Both the position numbers and the translations under genes were made by a program. Of a stretch of DNA of 64,000 nucleotides, positions 1-11,480 are shown in pieces. A model generated the notes under the pieces. The model was given only the letters and a program-made list of their open reading frames with translations. It did not search any database and was not told the DNA's origin. Source of the stretch: Coriolopsis trogii (taxonomy: Eukaryota > Basidiomycota > Agaricomycetes > Polyporales > Polyporaceae). The stretch spans positions 2,046,001 through 2,110,000 of the forward strand of contig JAHYIO010000004.1 in the NCBI GenBank assembly GCA_020543525.1, written 5' to 3'. Position 1 is the first letter of the stretch, and every line of letters begins with the position of its first letter.

Positions 1-1286
1 ACATGTCATTTTAATGCTGACGCGTGTCCACCAACTGACACGAGCTGGAATCACCGCAACGATTCCCAGAAGCAGCGCAATCCGCCGTCCTTCACAGCGA
101 TCATTCCTTGCCACCTCCTTGCTCCTGGCGTCTTATCTCTGCTTTTTGTAGACCACTGCGACCTTGCGCTACACTTTGATCGTCCTCCGGCCGGCTTTCT
201 GATGTCTAGAGCCTTGCGCGCATGCACAAATAAACTCAGAGTTCCTGCGACTGCGGACGAGCATGGAGAAGCTCGCTGCGGCTCCTTGCTCTCCCGGTCC
301 GGCGGAAGAGGCCGCCAACAGAGATCCATGGTATTGTGTCGCATGGCAGCGCAACGTCACGCTCTCGCCGGTATGTACCACGTATAAATGCGGACCTTTC
401 CTCGCTATTGCGGCCATGAAGCGAGGATAACAGCTCATCATCTGTCCGAGCCCAGGCCAAGTAACGGGGTTCGGTGCGCATACAATCTGTTCGCTGTCCC
501 TGCTCGCTCATGACTGGTGCTCGAGCAGGATGGTGCGCCCTGCTCACCCTTCAACATGTCAGTGGTTTCTGGATGGCAGCTCCGACGGCCTGTCACACCA
601 TCCCGCTTACGGCCAAGATTCCTTGCTATGGCGATCCGGATGTGTCTCGCGATATGACGCGGTCGCGCACACGACGTAGCAAATGCACTTGGCCAGCGGG
701 TGGGGGACACGCAGATAGTCTGGATGTACGATGGGCCATGCGGTGCGCAGAGCTGTATCTACCTTCAAGTGCGTCCTGCATGAGTTTGAAGGACTTCGCC
801 TGTCGAATGCACGTCATAAACGTGTACGAGTAATGTGACTCTGTGCCAGCTCGCGTTGCTGGTGTCGCGGGTGAATTATCGTGTATTTCATACGGAGACG
901 GTTACATAGGGTAGAGCGCGGGAGAGTGGCTAACGGCGAGAGGCAAGAGTACATAGGCACTGCGGTTCAGAAGCATGGGTCCGGGACAGGGTGAGCATAC
1001 ATATCGAACAACCATGCTCCAGGCATGTTTTGGGGACGAGGCATGGACGACAGAGTGAGATGGGACAGTTATGAGACGAAACGAGACAGAGACGCAATAC
1101 AGTTACACAGACGAGAGAAAGCACATACGGGTACGTAAGTACATGGAAACAGTAATACTGCACACACGGCGGAGGAGAGAATGAACTTGAGAGTAGGGCT
1201 CGTAGCAAAGAAATGTTCAAGCCAGCGTTGAATCACGAACGCCGGATACGACGAGGAATCAGGAATCAGCATCCGGAAGCATGACG
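1..1286. repeat. End of one array unit and junction to the next (no gene recognised)
   Basis: No protein family is recognised here. Positions about 90-400 match 63,670-63,980 at the other end of the window. Positions about 400-835 match 12,950-13,380, and 840-1,200 match 13,430-13,730. This is therefore the tail of a tandemly repeated unit that begins left of the window, followed by the spacer before the DUF6535 gene. Short reading frames occur on both strands, but none is shared cleanly by the copies. An exon of an unknown decayed gene is possible. Confidence 0.6.
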
Positions 1287-4200
1287 TTAATCCGAAGTCT
1301 CCGCATGGTCGCAAGGGTCTCCAACCACGAACGACGAGCCACCCGCGTCAGCAGGGACGTGGGCACCGGGAGGTGCGCTAGGTGCAACGCCATCACGAGC
1401 TGCACTCTGAGTTGCAGGATCACCAGCAAGTCCAGCGGCAAGTGGTCCGCCATCCGACTCGGACGCAGACACGGACTCAGACTCGCGCTCGCTACCGCAT
1501 GCAGTCTCTGGCATTGCTGCAGGGTTGCGAGGCTCGGAGGACGCAACGACGTGCCATCCGGCCGCGTCCGTGCCTTGAGACGGCGTTAGGCTGCTCCCCG
1601 CATCCGCAGCAACTTCAGCGACAGCTGGATCTCCTCCGTCAGACGCAATGCCCTCAAGGGTTCGATGCAAGCCTCCGCTGGAGGGCCCATGAGCATCCGG
1701 CTCGTTCAATCCATCAGCACCAACGCGAGGTTCACCAGAGGACATCGTCTCGGGTGGAATGGATTTGACTGTGCTCAGAGCCAGCCCGGGATCTTCGCGA
1801 GCGTTGGACGGGACATGCGGTGTCTGCGATATGGCCTGAGGGATACGGGTGCTGGCAGACTGGGATGAGGCTCGAACAGGAGTACCTCCGAGCGGGAGAG
1901 AGACGTATGGAGTGGCAGTGTCAGAGGATGTTGGTGGAGATTCCTCGACAATTTCCGGGACGTGAGGTGGAACATGATGAAGTGACTCGTTGACGATCGT
2001 GTGCTGAGGGGATGCCGAAGACGGTTGACCGGATCTGGATGCGAGCTGTGCAGTCTCGACTGGGCTTGGTGGCATTTCTTTGGGCCCCGATGCACGTCCA
2101 TCCACAGCCTTAGGTTCGGAGGCTGATCCACCATAGTCGACAGGCTGTCCAGCCACGGATGAAGCATCGGCATCGCTGTTCAGCGAGGGCTCGGTCGCAC
2201 GAGAAGGGTCAGCAACAGGTGAGTCGCTCGACACTCGCTCGACAGACACAGATGTCAGGCGCAAGACTGGGGCTGGAGTTTCACAGACATCCAACGGCGC
2301 ATCCCTGGCCTCGCTCACAGCCCGAGTACTGAGCGATGTTGCAGCATGGCCGTCTTGACCAGACCCCTTGGACAGCATGGCTGCATCCGACAGAGTTCGC
2401 ACTTGTTGTACCTGACCTACATTCTGCGTTCCATTCCCGATTTTAAGTCCAGAACACAATACAGCCAGAGTAATGACATCGCACCTGCTGAGGCGATATG
2501 AGACCGAGCTCACTGTGCCGCATTCCTCTTATCCATTCCTCATTATCGTCCAACACCCAAAATGGAACTTGAAGGTCCTGCCAATTCCGTTCATACGCAT
2601 CGAGTAGTCGACTCAAGCCCTGGAAAAGCTGCCGGGACAGTACTCCACATCCGCTTCCATGAATGCGCAGCGTGTCCAGGAGTTCATCCACTGCATCTTC
2701 GTGTCCTGCATATGCTGTCCACTGCCGCAAGAACAGAGCCTTCCCGAAGTCCATGAAGGCGTGGCGTGTGTAGGCGCAAATGATGTCCACCGTCTTCGTT
2801 TCCTCTGGATTGGCTTCTTCCTTGGCCTGCCTTGGGATGCACGTCCGAAGCAGAAGATCTAGAGCACGAACGTAGACTTCCGTGATCGAGGGATTGAGCG
2901 TCAAATGGTGATGGAATATGAGATGGCTGGCGGCGAGAGCAACTGCGAGATGATTGGTGTGTGAGTGCTGCGAGCTACATTGAAGTGTATGTGCAGCTCA
3001 CGATATCGGCGCGTCACGATGTTCAGCGGGAGCTTGCGGTACTGCATGGCCCTCAGCTGATAGCCCGCTTCAGACAGAACATCTACCTGATATTCCTCTC
3101 CCAAGGACCAAGCGGGATGCTCGGTTTCACCCTCACCCAACACGACCGCCAAATTCGTCAGTGCGAGATTGGCACTTGGAGGATCAGGCGGTGGGCGTGA
3201 TCCCCAAAGATATCGCTGAACGCAACCTGTCAAGCTGGAGCGGTAATCCAAACTTGATGTAAATAACACGGCGGTACCGAAGGCGGCAGATGTCTGATAC
3301 GTCCAATGGTCATCGTCGTTTTCAGCCTCTCCTCGATGGTGCACATTCTGCTCCTCAATCTGAAGGAAGCACTCGGTTGCATCGTCAAACTTTAGTTCCA
3401 AGATGCATGGAGTGGCAGCATTGAGGTAGGAAACGTCCATTGTGGTCGTGTAGGCGTTAACAATGGTGGCCACATCTAGCTCTCGCTGCGCGTCCTCGAG
3501 CAGCTTCCGCTCGCGTGTGCTCCATGCTAAAACCTCCACAAAGTTGGGGACAAAACGAGCTGACCGTGCGCAGAACGAGCTAAGTATTGGGCGAGAATCC
3601 TCCCACTGCTCAGAGAGGCTTTCGAGGTACTCGGAGAGTCGACGCGATGCAGCGGCGATTGGCCGAGTACCAATGCGGATGATCTCGAAGACTGCCCGTG
3701 ATGCCGGTGACACATACGAGCAGCCATAGACGATGGACGGAAGGACGGTTGTCACGATAGTGAAGAGAAGTAGGATGCCAACAAAGATTGAAGCTATGGA
3801 GGCGACCGTACGGTTCAAGTGCCACAAAAGGACGAGGAGGCCAGCGAAGAATAGAACTGATGCGACCTGCAGCAAGACTGGGAGGAAGGCAACGATTGCC
3901 TCAACACGCCATTTGAGTAGATTGTTGAGGCGGTGTTGTCGGAGGCGGGCAGTTTGGCGTGAATTTCCAGACAGCCCGGAGCTGTACTCGTTCAGCCATT
4001 GCTTGACGAGGATGCCAACGGAGGCGGCTGAGAGACTGAAAATGAGGCTGGAGAACCAGAGTGCGTTCAACCAGACGGCCCACTCAGGTACTGAGGTGGA
4101 AGGAGAGGGCCCAGCAGCCCGAGTCGTGGCAGGAAGGGTGGAGTTGACGAAGCGATCATTCACCGTGAAGCTGCCCAACTGAGTGGATATCCGCTCGAGT

Positions 4201-4767
4201 GCGTCAAGCACGGGGTCAGGGGATTGAGGTGTAAGCATAGAGTAGGATTGGACGTTAAACGCGGTTAGGATTGCTGAGAACAAACCGGCCTGTTGTGTTC
4301 TCGTAAGATGGAGAGCACATGCAAAGTGTACGCGACCCACGTAGACGAGTAGCGTATCGATCTCGCCATTCCATCTCTTGACATTTTCGTCGCTGTAGCT
4401 CTTGACCGCATCTGCCAGTTTTGTCCATGCTTTCGCTCTATCCTCCTCGTTACACCCGGGCCGTGCGTTACCATCGTCCCAATAGTCCTACAACACGACG
4501 GGTTTGTTAACCGTGCAAACATGTTGCGCATCAGGGAATACTCACCCAAGCGGATGGCAAGGACCATGGTAGCTTAGTGATGTCCTGAAGCGCGATTGTC
4601 ACACGTTCAAGTCGTCTATGAGGTTGTATGAGTCCATAACTCACATCCGGCATTGAGGAACCCGCATCCGCAACTTCTGGGACAGCATCTTCAGGCGAGT
4701 CAGCCCCGGCATTGTTCTCGGGCATAAGTGAGTCGGGAGGGGCAGCAGGGTGCGAAGTAGTCGACAT
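1287..4767 (-). CDS. DUF6535 domain membrane protein, copy A
   Basis: This is a multi-exon gene of the Agaricomycete DUF6535 family, whose molecular role is unknown. The start is taken as the ATG at 4,767 (MSTTSHPAAP). A short exon ends with SSMPD and is followed by a GTGAGT intron. Small exons then encode the acidic region with KLADAVKSYSDENVKRW, and a 51 nt intron removes the stretch after DTLLVY so that it joins AGLFSAILTAFNVQSYSM, the family hallmark. A long exon (about 4,290-2,900) holds three hydrophobic membrane segments, including WLNALWFSSLIFSLSAASVG and a pair around VEAIVAFLPVLLQVASVLFF. The rest is a soluble helical region and a Ser/Pro/Glu-rich tail (after about 2,390) that looks disordered. 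There is a frame change near 2,900-2,960 shared with copy B at 55,202-58,648, so it is either an unrecognised short intron or an old frameshift. Otherwise the copy looks open. Confidence 0.8.
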
Positions 4768-5409
4768 GGAGGGTGAGGACAGGAAGACAGCGATGGGACG
4801 ATGGCCACCCGTGGGCTGTGGACGAGTGCCGCGTGGTCAGAGTGCGGCCTTGACTTGAGGCATGCATCTATTCGGATCCGAAGACACGGCATGATCATAC
4901 AGGTGCCACTTCGCCGGGATTCGGGCCATGTCGCCGTCGAGCTCCTCGTCTGTCCCTGGGGCCTTCGAGACAGACGGCCCCCTCGCACTTCAGCCGTTCC
5001 TTCCGGCTCTGCTTGCAACATGAGCTCAGACGTACGCTGAAGCCTTGGCCTATGGCGGCGCTCGCCCCCCCCTCACAATTACATACTGCCACAACTGTCA
5101 TCCGATCAAGTTCCATCTATGGCAGAGTGTCAGCTTCACCGCGCACGGTCATGCCAGTCTTCGTACGCATTTCTGAGCGTATCACCCATGTCCACTCAGC
5201 ATCTAGTAGGCATACTCTACAAAGCCTCTCACCAGCGTGCGCCCCGAGCTCGTTCCGTCTATCATCAGAATCTGATCGTCCCCTCCTCCTCCCCGGATGC
5301 TCTTCGATACTCACCTTTTGTACATCAAGCACGACAGCCCAGGGCAGCCAGACTCCACGGTGTACAGACATGATCGTTTAGGGACGACATCAGGAGCAGA
5401 ACGACTAGT
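4768..5409. other. Upstream region of DUF6535 copy A, conserved in the second unit
   Basis: This stretch is strongly conserved at 58,649-59,280, including the region just upstream of the DUF6535 ATG. It probably contains the promoter of that gene and the decayed 3' end of the next one. I see no coding family in it. Confidence 0.4.
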
Positions 5410-7060
5410 TCACTGTCCGGCGCACTCGCAGGAGCACTCACCTGAAGGGTATGGGTTCATACACGTCCTGTTCTGACTCGCTTCGCCCCTGGGCACCAGC
5501 GCGCCACCACCTCCAGGTCCGTACAAGTCCTCGAAAGTAGGCATGGGCACCAGCTCGCTCGTCTCGCGTGCAAAGCTCTGCGTTGCGAGGCCCGCGCTCA
5601 CAATTATATGCTTCGCTCCCATCTCAGCACGGAGTGGACAAGCTTCATGACTGGGTCGCGGGTCGAGAGAGCAAACGGGGTGTAGAACAGGATGGAGCCT
5701 AGAACGTGCAGAGGGTTCAGCTGCTCTGGAGAAGCGGAGAGAAGAGCGCGTACGTACCTGCTGTGGCAAGGATACCTAGTATGACAGGAGTTTCGTCGGC
5801 CTTGGCCTCCTGCGATGTGGTGTAGTCGTTGGACATGCCGCTGTAGCGGGCAGAGTAAAGTGAGGCGGCTTTGCGGCTAGCGCGACGGACCTCCGGTAAA
5901 TAATTGGCTTGCTCGCCATTCCGCATCGGAGTAGACGAAGGCAAGGTGCTCAGGACTGTACTCCGCGCGCCGCTCGAACATACCAAGCATGGTCAAGTCG
6001 ATTCCGAGCTCCGAGTGCCTGACAGTTTCGCTAGTCGTGCCCCGGCCATGCGCCGTCGGTGCAGTTGGCGTGTAGAAGCTGAGTGCGTGCTTGAGCGGCA
6101 ATGACAGTGAGGGTCAAATCAGATCGACTGCCTGAGAGGCAGAAGCGAGGGGGCGTATATTGCCCAAGCGGTGCCAGTTGTCCATATGCGACGGGTAAGG
6201 GTCTTGAGCTGTACATCGAGCTGGAGCCACCGCGGAGCTTTCTCCTTGCGGAGACTTTCTCTGTTACACATGAAGGGCGCTCGTAACAGGATATGGTCGC
6301 AAAGGGTCCCTTCGAGTAAGCAGAGCACAATCCATACAGCATATGCGGACCGCAAGCGCAGAGTCCGAGATCTATTTCGACAGCATCGCAACCTATGCGG
6401 GGACGTAGAGGTGGAGACCGTTGTTTCCATCATCTCTGAAGTAGAGCGACACGAGCAGGGTCAAGCGCAGCAGCACACAGTTCATGCAAACAAGAGAGGC
6501 GACATCCCTATCCTCCGCTGCATCAAAGCCGTAGTCCGAGTTCCCCGCCGCCTCCTTATACAGGTACCAGAAGCTGAGTGCCATCTCGCTCTCCTCTTCG
6601 TCGCTTCCATAGTACCCAGGAAGAGCGGTGTATGCTGGGAGCAGCGTCAGGTACTTCTGCACCGAATTTGCCATGAGCGGCAGAGGAGAGGGGAGAGAAA
6701 ACGGGGATCGGGGCTGCTGGTGTACTTGTGAGCGCACCAGCATGTCGTTCGTGAGGGACATCGCGGAGTCATTGCCGAGCGCGACGAGCGCATCTTACCA
6801 TGCGGTTGAGATATCGCGCTGACGAAGCTCTCTGAAATATGTATTTGTGTGATGTGGGTAGTGCATGGGACTGGGATGGGCATACCGTGAAGGTCCCTTG
6901 CGTGACGCATATGGATCGACCCACAGCCGCAGGGGCTCTGCGGTGGTCCGCGTTCCGGTACCGTCCGAGACGGATTTCGCGAGGAGTTTGCATAGCGTGT
7001 AAGGAGCCGGCTAAAAGCTCGCTCGTTGTGTTACGGAGTATGCGTTTCCGTCATCGGAAC
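5410..7060 (-). pseudogene. Karyopherin-beta (importin-13-like) remnant, copy A
   Basis: Near 6,530-6,720 the minus strand encodes SVQKYLTLLPAYTALPGYYG followed by SDEEESEMALSFWYLYKE. This closely resembles the HEAT-repeat stretch of fungal importin-13/Kap122-like nuclear transport receptors. Upstream (about 6,900-7,010) a short block matches the preceding helix pair, and downstream blocks (about 5,450-5,990, with SNDYTTSQEAKADETPVILG and GAKHIIVSAGLATQSF) are conserved with the copy at 60,116-61,575. The frame changes and stops between blocks mean that no full-length receptor (normally about 1,000 residues) can be read. Assignment of the downstream blocks to the same gene is inference. Confidence 0.55.
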
Positions 7061-7204
7061 TATGAGTGAGAGAGCGGGAGTGGGACCGGAGGGGTGAGGT
7101 CGCTGTTGCCGTGAGACAATGAGTGCGTCTGCCTCAGGCGCACGAGAAGGCCAGCGACTGATATGGAACAGGCATTCCATCGTGGCTTCCGTGCGCCAGG
7201 ACGT

Positions 7205-7845
7205 CCATCGCTTGCGAGCGCAACGGGCTGTGTCCGTGTGCCCTCACAGGCACCGGTCACGCCCAAGTCCTTCGCGCACGGAGGGAAGGCGGATGCAAAA
7301 CCGAGTGTGGCCTTATATGTTGGCTTTCGATGCACCTGCGGCGAAGGGTGTCATACAGTCGCCGTAGATCAGATGGTGTGTCGCATTGAGGAAGAGGAGG
7401 TAGTAGTCGTCGCCGGCGGGCATGTCTCAAGTAGAGTTGAAGCTCATCGCGAGCACTGTGGACGGGTGGAGATGGGCGTCGGGAGCGGAGGGGCGGATTG
7501 GCGGCAGGTCGGGGACCGAGACTGAGTGAGAGAATGTCAGTACGTACCGTAATGCAATGAAGATGAGTCCGTCTGAGCTCACACGTGCAAGCTCGATGTC
7601 AACGGCCGTGACTCCGTCCAAGAGGCCCTTCGTCCATGTTACGGGGTTGACAAAACGCCTGGACTCCCTACGCAGGCTCGGAAAGCACGAAGTAGGCTGT
7701 GGGGTTTAATCGTGATGAGAGTCTGGCGTATCGGGACTCAGAAATGAAAGCTGCAGAACCTGTACGCACAGTTTACATGGGCTAATGGGGGAAGGTACCA
7801 CGCGAAGAACAGCGTGATAGGGCTGCCGGGGGTGTAGGAGAGCAT
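7205..7845 (-). pseudogene. Kre9/Knh1-like secreted (GPI-anchor family) protein, copy X
   Basis: The start MLSYTPGSP at 7,845 is followed by a hydrophobic signal-like segment (LFFAWYLPPLA). After an intron, the sequence GVTAVDIELARVSSDGLIFI, another GT-AG intron and MPAGDDYYLLFLNAT follow. These are the signature blocks of the Ser-Thr-rich, GPI-anchored Kre9/Knh1 N-terminal domain family, an Ig-like secreted fold linked to cell-wall beta-glucan. In-frame stops interrupt the copy (for example at the junction before MPAGDD and downstream), and the C-terminal region is not readable. The paralogues at 10,955-11,480 and 61,830-62,433 show the same exon order. Confidence 0.65.
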
Positions 7846-8559
7846 GCTGGGTGTCGACTGCGAGTTCGAATGAATCAAGGCAAGAAGTGACCAGCAAGAT
7901 GTTGTTCGTGACGTGGAATACGCAACCTGGCGGCGCAAAGGATGTCGGAGGAACCGGCAAGAGCAGGAGAACGACTCTGAGCTTGCACAACCTTGATCTT
8001 TCTCGTCGAGCGAAACAGTTCGACCGGTCCGAGTTGTGCCGGCTATACCCGGGAGCGCTTCGCCCATTCTCGAGCGTACGCGTTCAACAAGCTTGACTGG
8101 CTGCCCTTGTCTCCTCACTTCCTCTGCTTGTCTCACTATACGTACTCGGTGTCCCTTGAACTCGCTTTCTCTAGGACAGACCACGCCGTGCCAACCATGC
8201 CCTCATCGAAGTTCGGCTCCCCACCACGATCCGGCCCCAAGCCGAGGCGCACCTGCACTTCCCGGGAACGCAAGGCGTCCCGCGCAGCTTGCTCGGGTGG
8301 GTGAACTGGAGGGCTATATGCATGGGTATTGGGTATTGTCAGTCTACAGTGAGCCAACGGTCGTCTTCGCCCTGCTTGCCGTCTAGTCCGCTCGCCGGTA
8401 TCCGTCTCAACTCATCTGACTGCATCATCTCTTCATACTCGCTGTCCCTGACGCACACTCAAGAACACCTCGCATGCACTTCTCGTAGACTTGCTGGTGC
8501 AGGCCATATTACTGGCCGGCCTACCATGTAGCAACACTCGGACATATCATACATGCCTA
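7846..8559. repeat. Divergent intergenic region between Kre9-like and AKR1-like genes, repeated three times
   Basis: This block recurs at about 11,590-12,090 and 62,500-63,080. A plus-strand segment encoding SSKFGSPPRSGPKPRR is preserved in all three copies (about 8,200, 11,850 and 62,825). It may be a first exon of a plus-strand gene, but I do not recognise it. Its position between a minus-strand and a plus-strand gene also fits a shared promoter region. Confidence 0.4.
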
Positions 8560-10130
8560 TGCTTGGACAACACCGGCCTCCAGGCCAGGGCGGACTTGCA
8601 CGCAAAGGACGGGAAGGCGAGGACTGCGAGGCACATGGCTGCTGTGGAGTCGAAGAGTCTGGGGAACCGTGCGTTGGACAACGGCGGATTCACTGTGGAT
8701 GGTATCCCAAACAGAAGGCACTTTGCGGGTGACTATATGCCGCCGTGTTGCGACGTCTTTGAACCCTTCTGACACCCTGCAAGGAAATCCCAAGATTCTG
8801 ATATTCCTCATGCCAACCGTGTTTCTATCCATAACGTTTACGACCCTCATAATCTTGCCTTGGTACACGGGAATTATCTTCGCCATGGCGTTCTCCCTTG
8901 ACGTGCATCACACCATATCCTACATCGCTCAATGTAGCTGACAGCGTCCCAGATTATCACCCGAGTTCTGCGGACATCATCGATAGCGTGACCCAGAGTT
9001 CATACTTCGCGGGCATTACTACCGGGTCCATGATATGGGTCACGTATGCATGGCTCAGTCGTCTGATGCATCGTGAGTCAATCCCGCTATGATGACATGC
9101 GCGCAGTGAACGAATATTTCTCCACAGACCCGAATTGCACGCGTTCACTCACTTCACCCTTGACATCGCCATCGACCTGTGTGCATGCAATTTCCTCCGT
9201 GCCATTAGTCTGGATACTCATCGCAGGGTTGGTCGAATGACCAGAAGTTCTGTATCTAGTGCATGGTCGGTTTCGGAGGTGCTATTCTACCGCCCTATGG
9301 TCATGTTTACTGAACTCCTCAGGCCCGCAAGCCGCTCCGATCGAAACATTGCCGTATAGGCGACCGATGCATTGCACGACAGGACCAGTGAGTTTAATGA
9401 CAGCCTCTGAATCCCGACCAACTCACCTTCCGCGCAGCCATCATCCGTGGGTGTGTAACCGCAGTACCTACCAGGCCTCCGAGACAGTCAGTGTGAACAA
9501 TCATAGGCAGTGCCTCCTCTCCGTAATGACCCTTGTCCTCGGTATCACCTTTCTCGACTACCTCACATTTGAGTGTAAGCACACTGGGCGCACACTTACA
9601 GATTGTCCGCTCATGTCGGCTGCACATAGCTTTCTCGAGCATCTCACCGATCCGGCAAACATCTCGCCGTCGCGTGTCCTCCCCTCCTATCTCTACGCCA
9701 TCACGGCATGCGACACCTTCCTCTTCGCAATCGCCGCTTGGTCGACGCTCCAGCTGTCATGGACGCTTGTTCTCCTCATCACGCAGCTCTGGTAGGTCGC
9801 ACGGGAAACGAAACCACTCGAAGTCTCCGACTTCGGCCGGCACGGGTGTGTGGGCGGCCGCGGCGGCTCGCGTCTGCACGGACAAATAGACCTCAGGCAT
9901 CTCGCGACAGACGACTGCACACGAGCCCAACAAGGCGGGCTCGGGCGCCACGGCTTCACGCACGGCCATGGTCACGCTCACGGCATGTGCACATGGTGCG
10001 GCAGCGCTTCCTGAAGAACCTGCTCGGGCGCGACTGCTTCACGAAGGGCACGCCGCCGGTACGCGCCAGCAACACTCGGCTTCCAAAGGCTAACCAAGGG
10101 CAAGGCACTCTTCGGGGCTAACCTTCAAGA
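8560..10130 (+). pseudogene. AKR1-type ankyrin-repeat palmitoyltransferase (DHHC) remnant
   Basis: The order of blocks matches fungal AKR1-like S-acyltransferases, which palmitoylate proteins at Golgi or endosomal membranes. First comes a last ankyrin-like repeat (RADLHAKDGKARTARHMA). Membrane segments follow (ILIFLMPTVFLSITFTTLII, then SVTQSSYFAGITTGSMIWV), then the cysteine-rich region with SHHPWVCN in place of the DHHCPWV motif and NNHRQCLLSVMTLVLG. Two more membrane segments and a Gly-rich tail containing FGRHGCVGGRGGSRLHGQ complete it. The catalytic DHHC cysteine region is damaged, most of the ankyrin region is missing, several frame changes occur, and a TAG at 9,793-9,795 stands where a CAG (Gln) would restore the frame. 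It is a pseudogene. A start-end trace of it also lies at about 63,050-63,220. Confidence 0.65.
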
Positions 10131-10448
10131 CAGCCTCTAACCGTTCGACTGGTGTGATCTCATCTGCGTTCCGTTGGCCATGGACCATGCTGCTGACGGC
10201 GAGCTGGATACGATATCGCAGGCGCACGTTGTCATAGTGAACATGGCGAACATACGACAGGTCTGGGGAGGTCAGTTGGCTGATCAGGGAGCGCATGTGA
10301 AGATACTCACCGCCTTGCATGCAAACAAGTCTTGATCATTGTGCAGCTCGCCTAGGATGTTGAGCATCAGCTCCTCCGGGAGGTCGACGAGCGAGGCGGA
10401 GGGTTTCAGGGGCGGCTCCACTCCAGGGTACTCTTGGGGCAGAGACAT
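10131..10448 (-). pseudogene. F-box protein, 5' fragment
   Basis: From the ATG at 10,448 (MSLPQEYPG) the minus strand encodes LVDLPEELMLNILGELHNDQ, a clear F-box, which binds Skp1 in SCF ubiquitin ligases. A GTGAGT intron follows, and a second exon has YDNVRLRYRIQLAVSSMVHG and TPVERLEAVLK, typical of Agaricomycete F-box proteins. The gene then stops abruptly where the AKR1 remnant ends on the other strand, so the substrate-binding C-terminal part is missing. The two fragments probably met by rearrangement. Confidence 0.6.
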
Positions 10449-10499
10449 GATCGGGTCCAATGATGTTTCACGTCGCAAGAGAGAAGGAAAGTGGAGATC

Positions 10500-10954
10500 A
10501 AAGCTGCGAGGACGCCTGTACGCCTGTCTTGAATGTTAGCGTGACCTGATGCATGATCCTTCGCAGCCGTATAGCTCAGATTCAGCGCAAAAGGCAGAAC
10601 AACAGACGTTGTGGCCTAAGCTCGACACGGAGCACCAGCCAATCCGTACATCATGAAAACAGGCACTGCATCGATTCGCTCGGTAGTAGTCCATCGCAAC
10701 GCAGGAGAGAAGATCGAAAACACTAACTAGGAATAACCCACAGTTCCCAAGATAACATAGATATAGTCTGCCGCCTGCGAAAGTCTCGCGTCCTTCACCT
10801 TCTCTCCGCGCAGAAAGCGTCCCGCACTTGGACCGACGCCCCCGCGTAGAGACTCCCCCATAGCCCGCACGGTTGCGGCGCACACCGACGCCCCCGCGTA
10901 GAGACTCCCCCATAGCCCGCACGGTTGCGGCGCACGCCAAACCGCTTATTGCAG
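10500..10954. repeat. Non-coding stretch with a tandem duplication of about 52 bp
   Basis: A unit beginning ACCGACGCCCCCGCGTAGAG occurs twice head to tail at roughly 10,830-10,935. Apart from this I see nothing coding. The duplication is absent from the other Kre9-like copies and is therefore local. Confidence 0.6.
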
Positions 10955-11480
10955 CTATAGCACCGACCATGCGCCTCCGGGGACGCACACGATAGCGACG
11001 CTCGAGAGCGCGAGGAATTGCATTCGTGCGCCCTCCACAGCACTGGTCGCGCTCACGCCGTTCGTAGACGGAGGGAAGGTAGGTGCGAAGCCGACTGTAG
11101 GGTTGGGCCCGCCAGAGATCGTGACCGTTGACGCACCTGGGGCGGGAGAGGGTACGGTGCCGGCTCCGGTGTGCGAGAGGACGAAGCGCTGGGAGGCACC
11201 GTACATGACGCCTTGTGTTGAGTTGAGGAAGAGGAGGTAGTAGTCATCGCCGGTGGGGATGTCCTGAATGGAAGGTTGATGGCACCCTTGGAGCTCGCCG
11301 CGGGTACTGTTAACGGGTGGAGGATGAGCGTAGGGAATGGAAGGCCCGTTTGGCGGCAAGTTGGGGACCAAGAGAGAGGTGAGAACGTACCGTTACTTGC
11401 AACGAAGATGAGTACTTCCGCTCGAGCTCATACGTGCACGCTTGATGTCAACTCCCTTCAAGAGGCCCTTCGTCCATGAT
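10955..11480 (-). pseudogene. Kre9/Knh1-like GPI-anchored protein, copy Y (5' truncated)
   Basis: The exon from about 11,290 down to 10,955 is open. It encodes DIPTGDDYYLLFLNSTQGVM, a Ser/Pro/Thr/Gly-rich stalk, and a hydrophobic end (MQFLALSSVAIVCVPGGAWS) expected of a GPI-attachment signal. An upstream exon near 11,400-11,480 is degenerate (GLLEGVDIKRARMSS). The signal-peptide exon seen in copies X and Z is not found here; the similarity stops near 11,570. The copy therefore shows the C-terminal half of the family that the other copies have lost, but it cannot make a secreted protein as it stands. Confidence 0.6.
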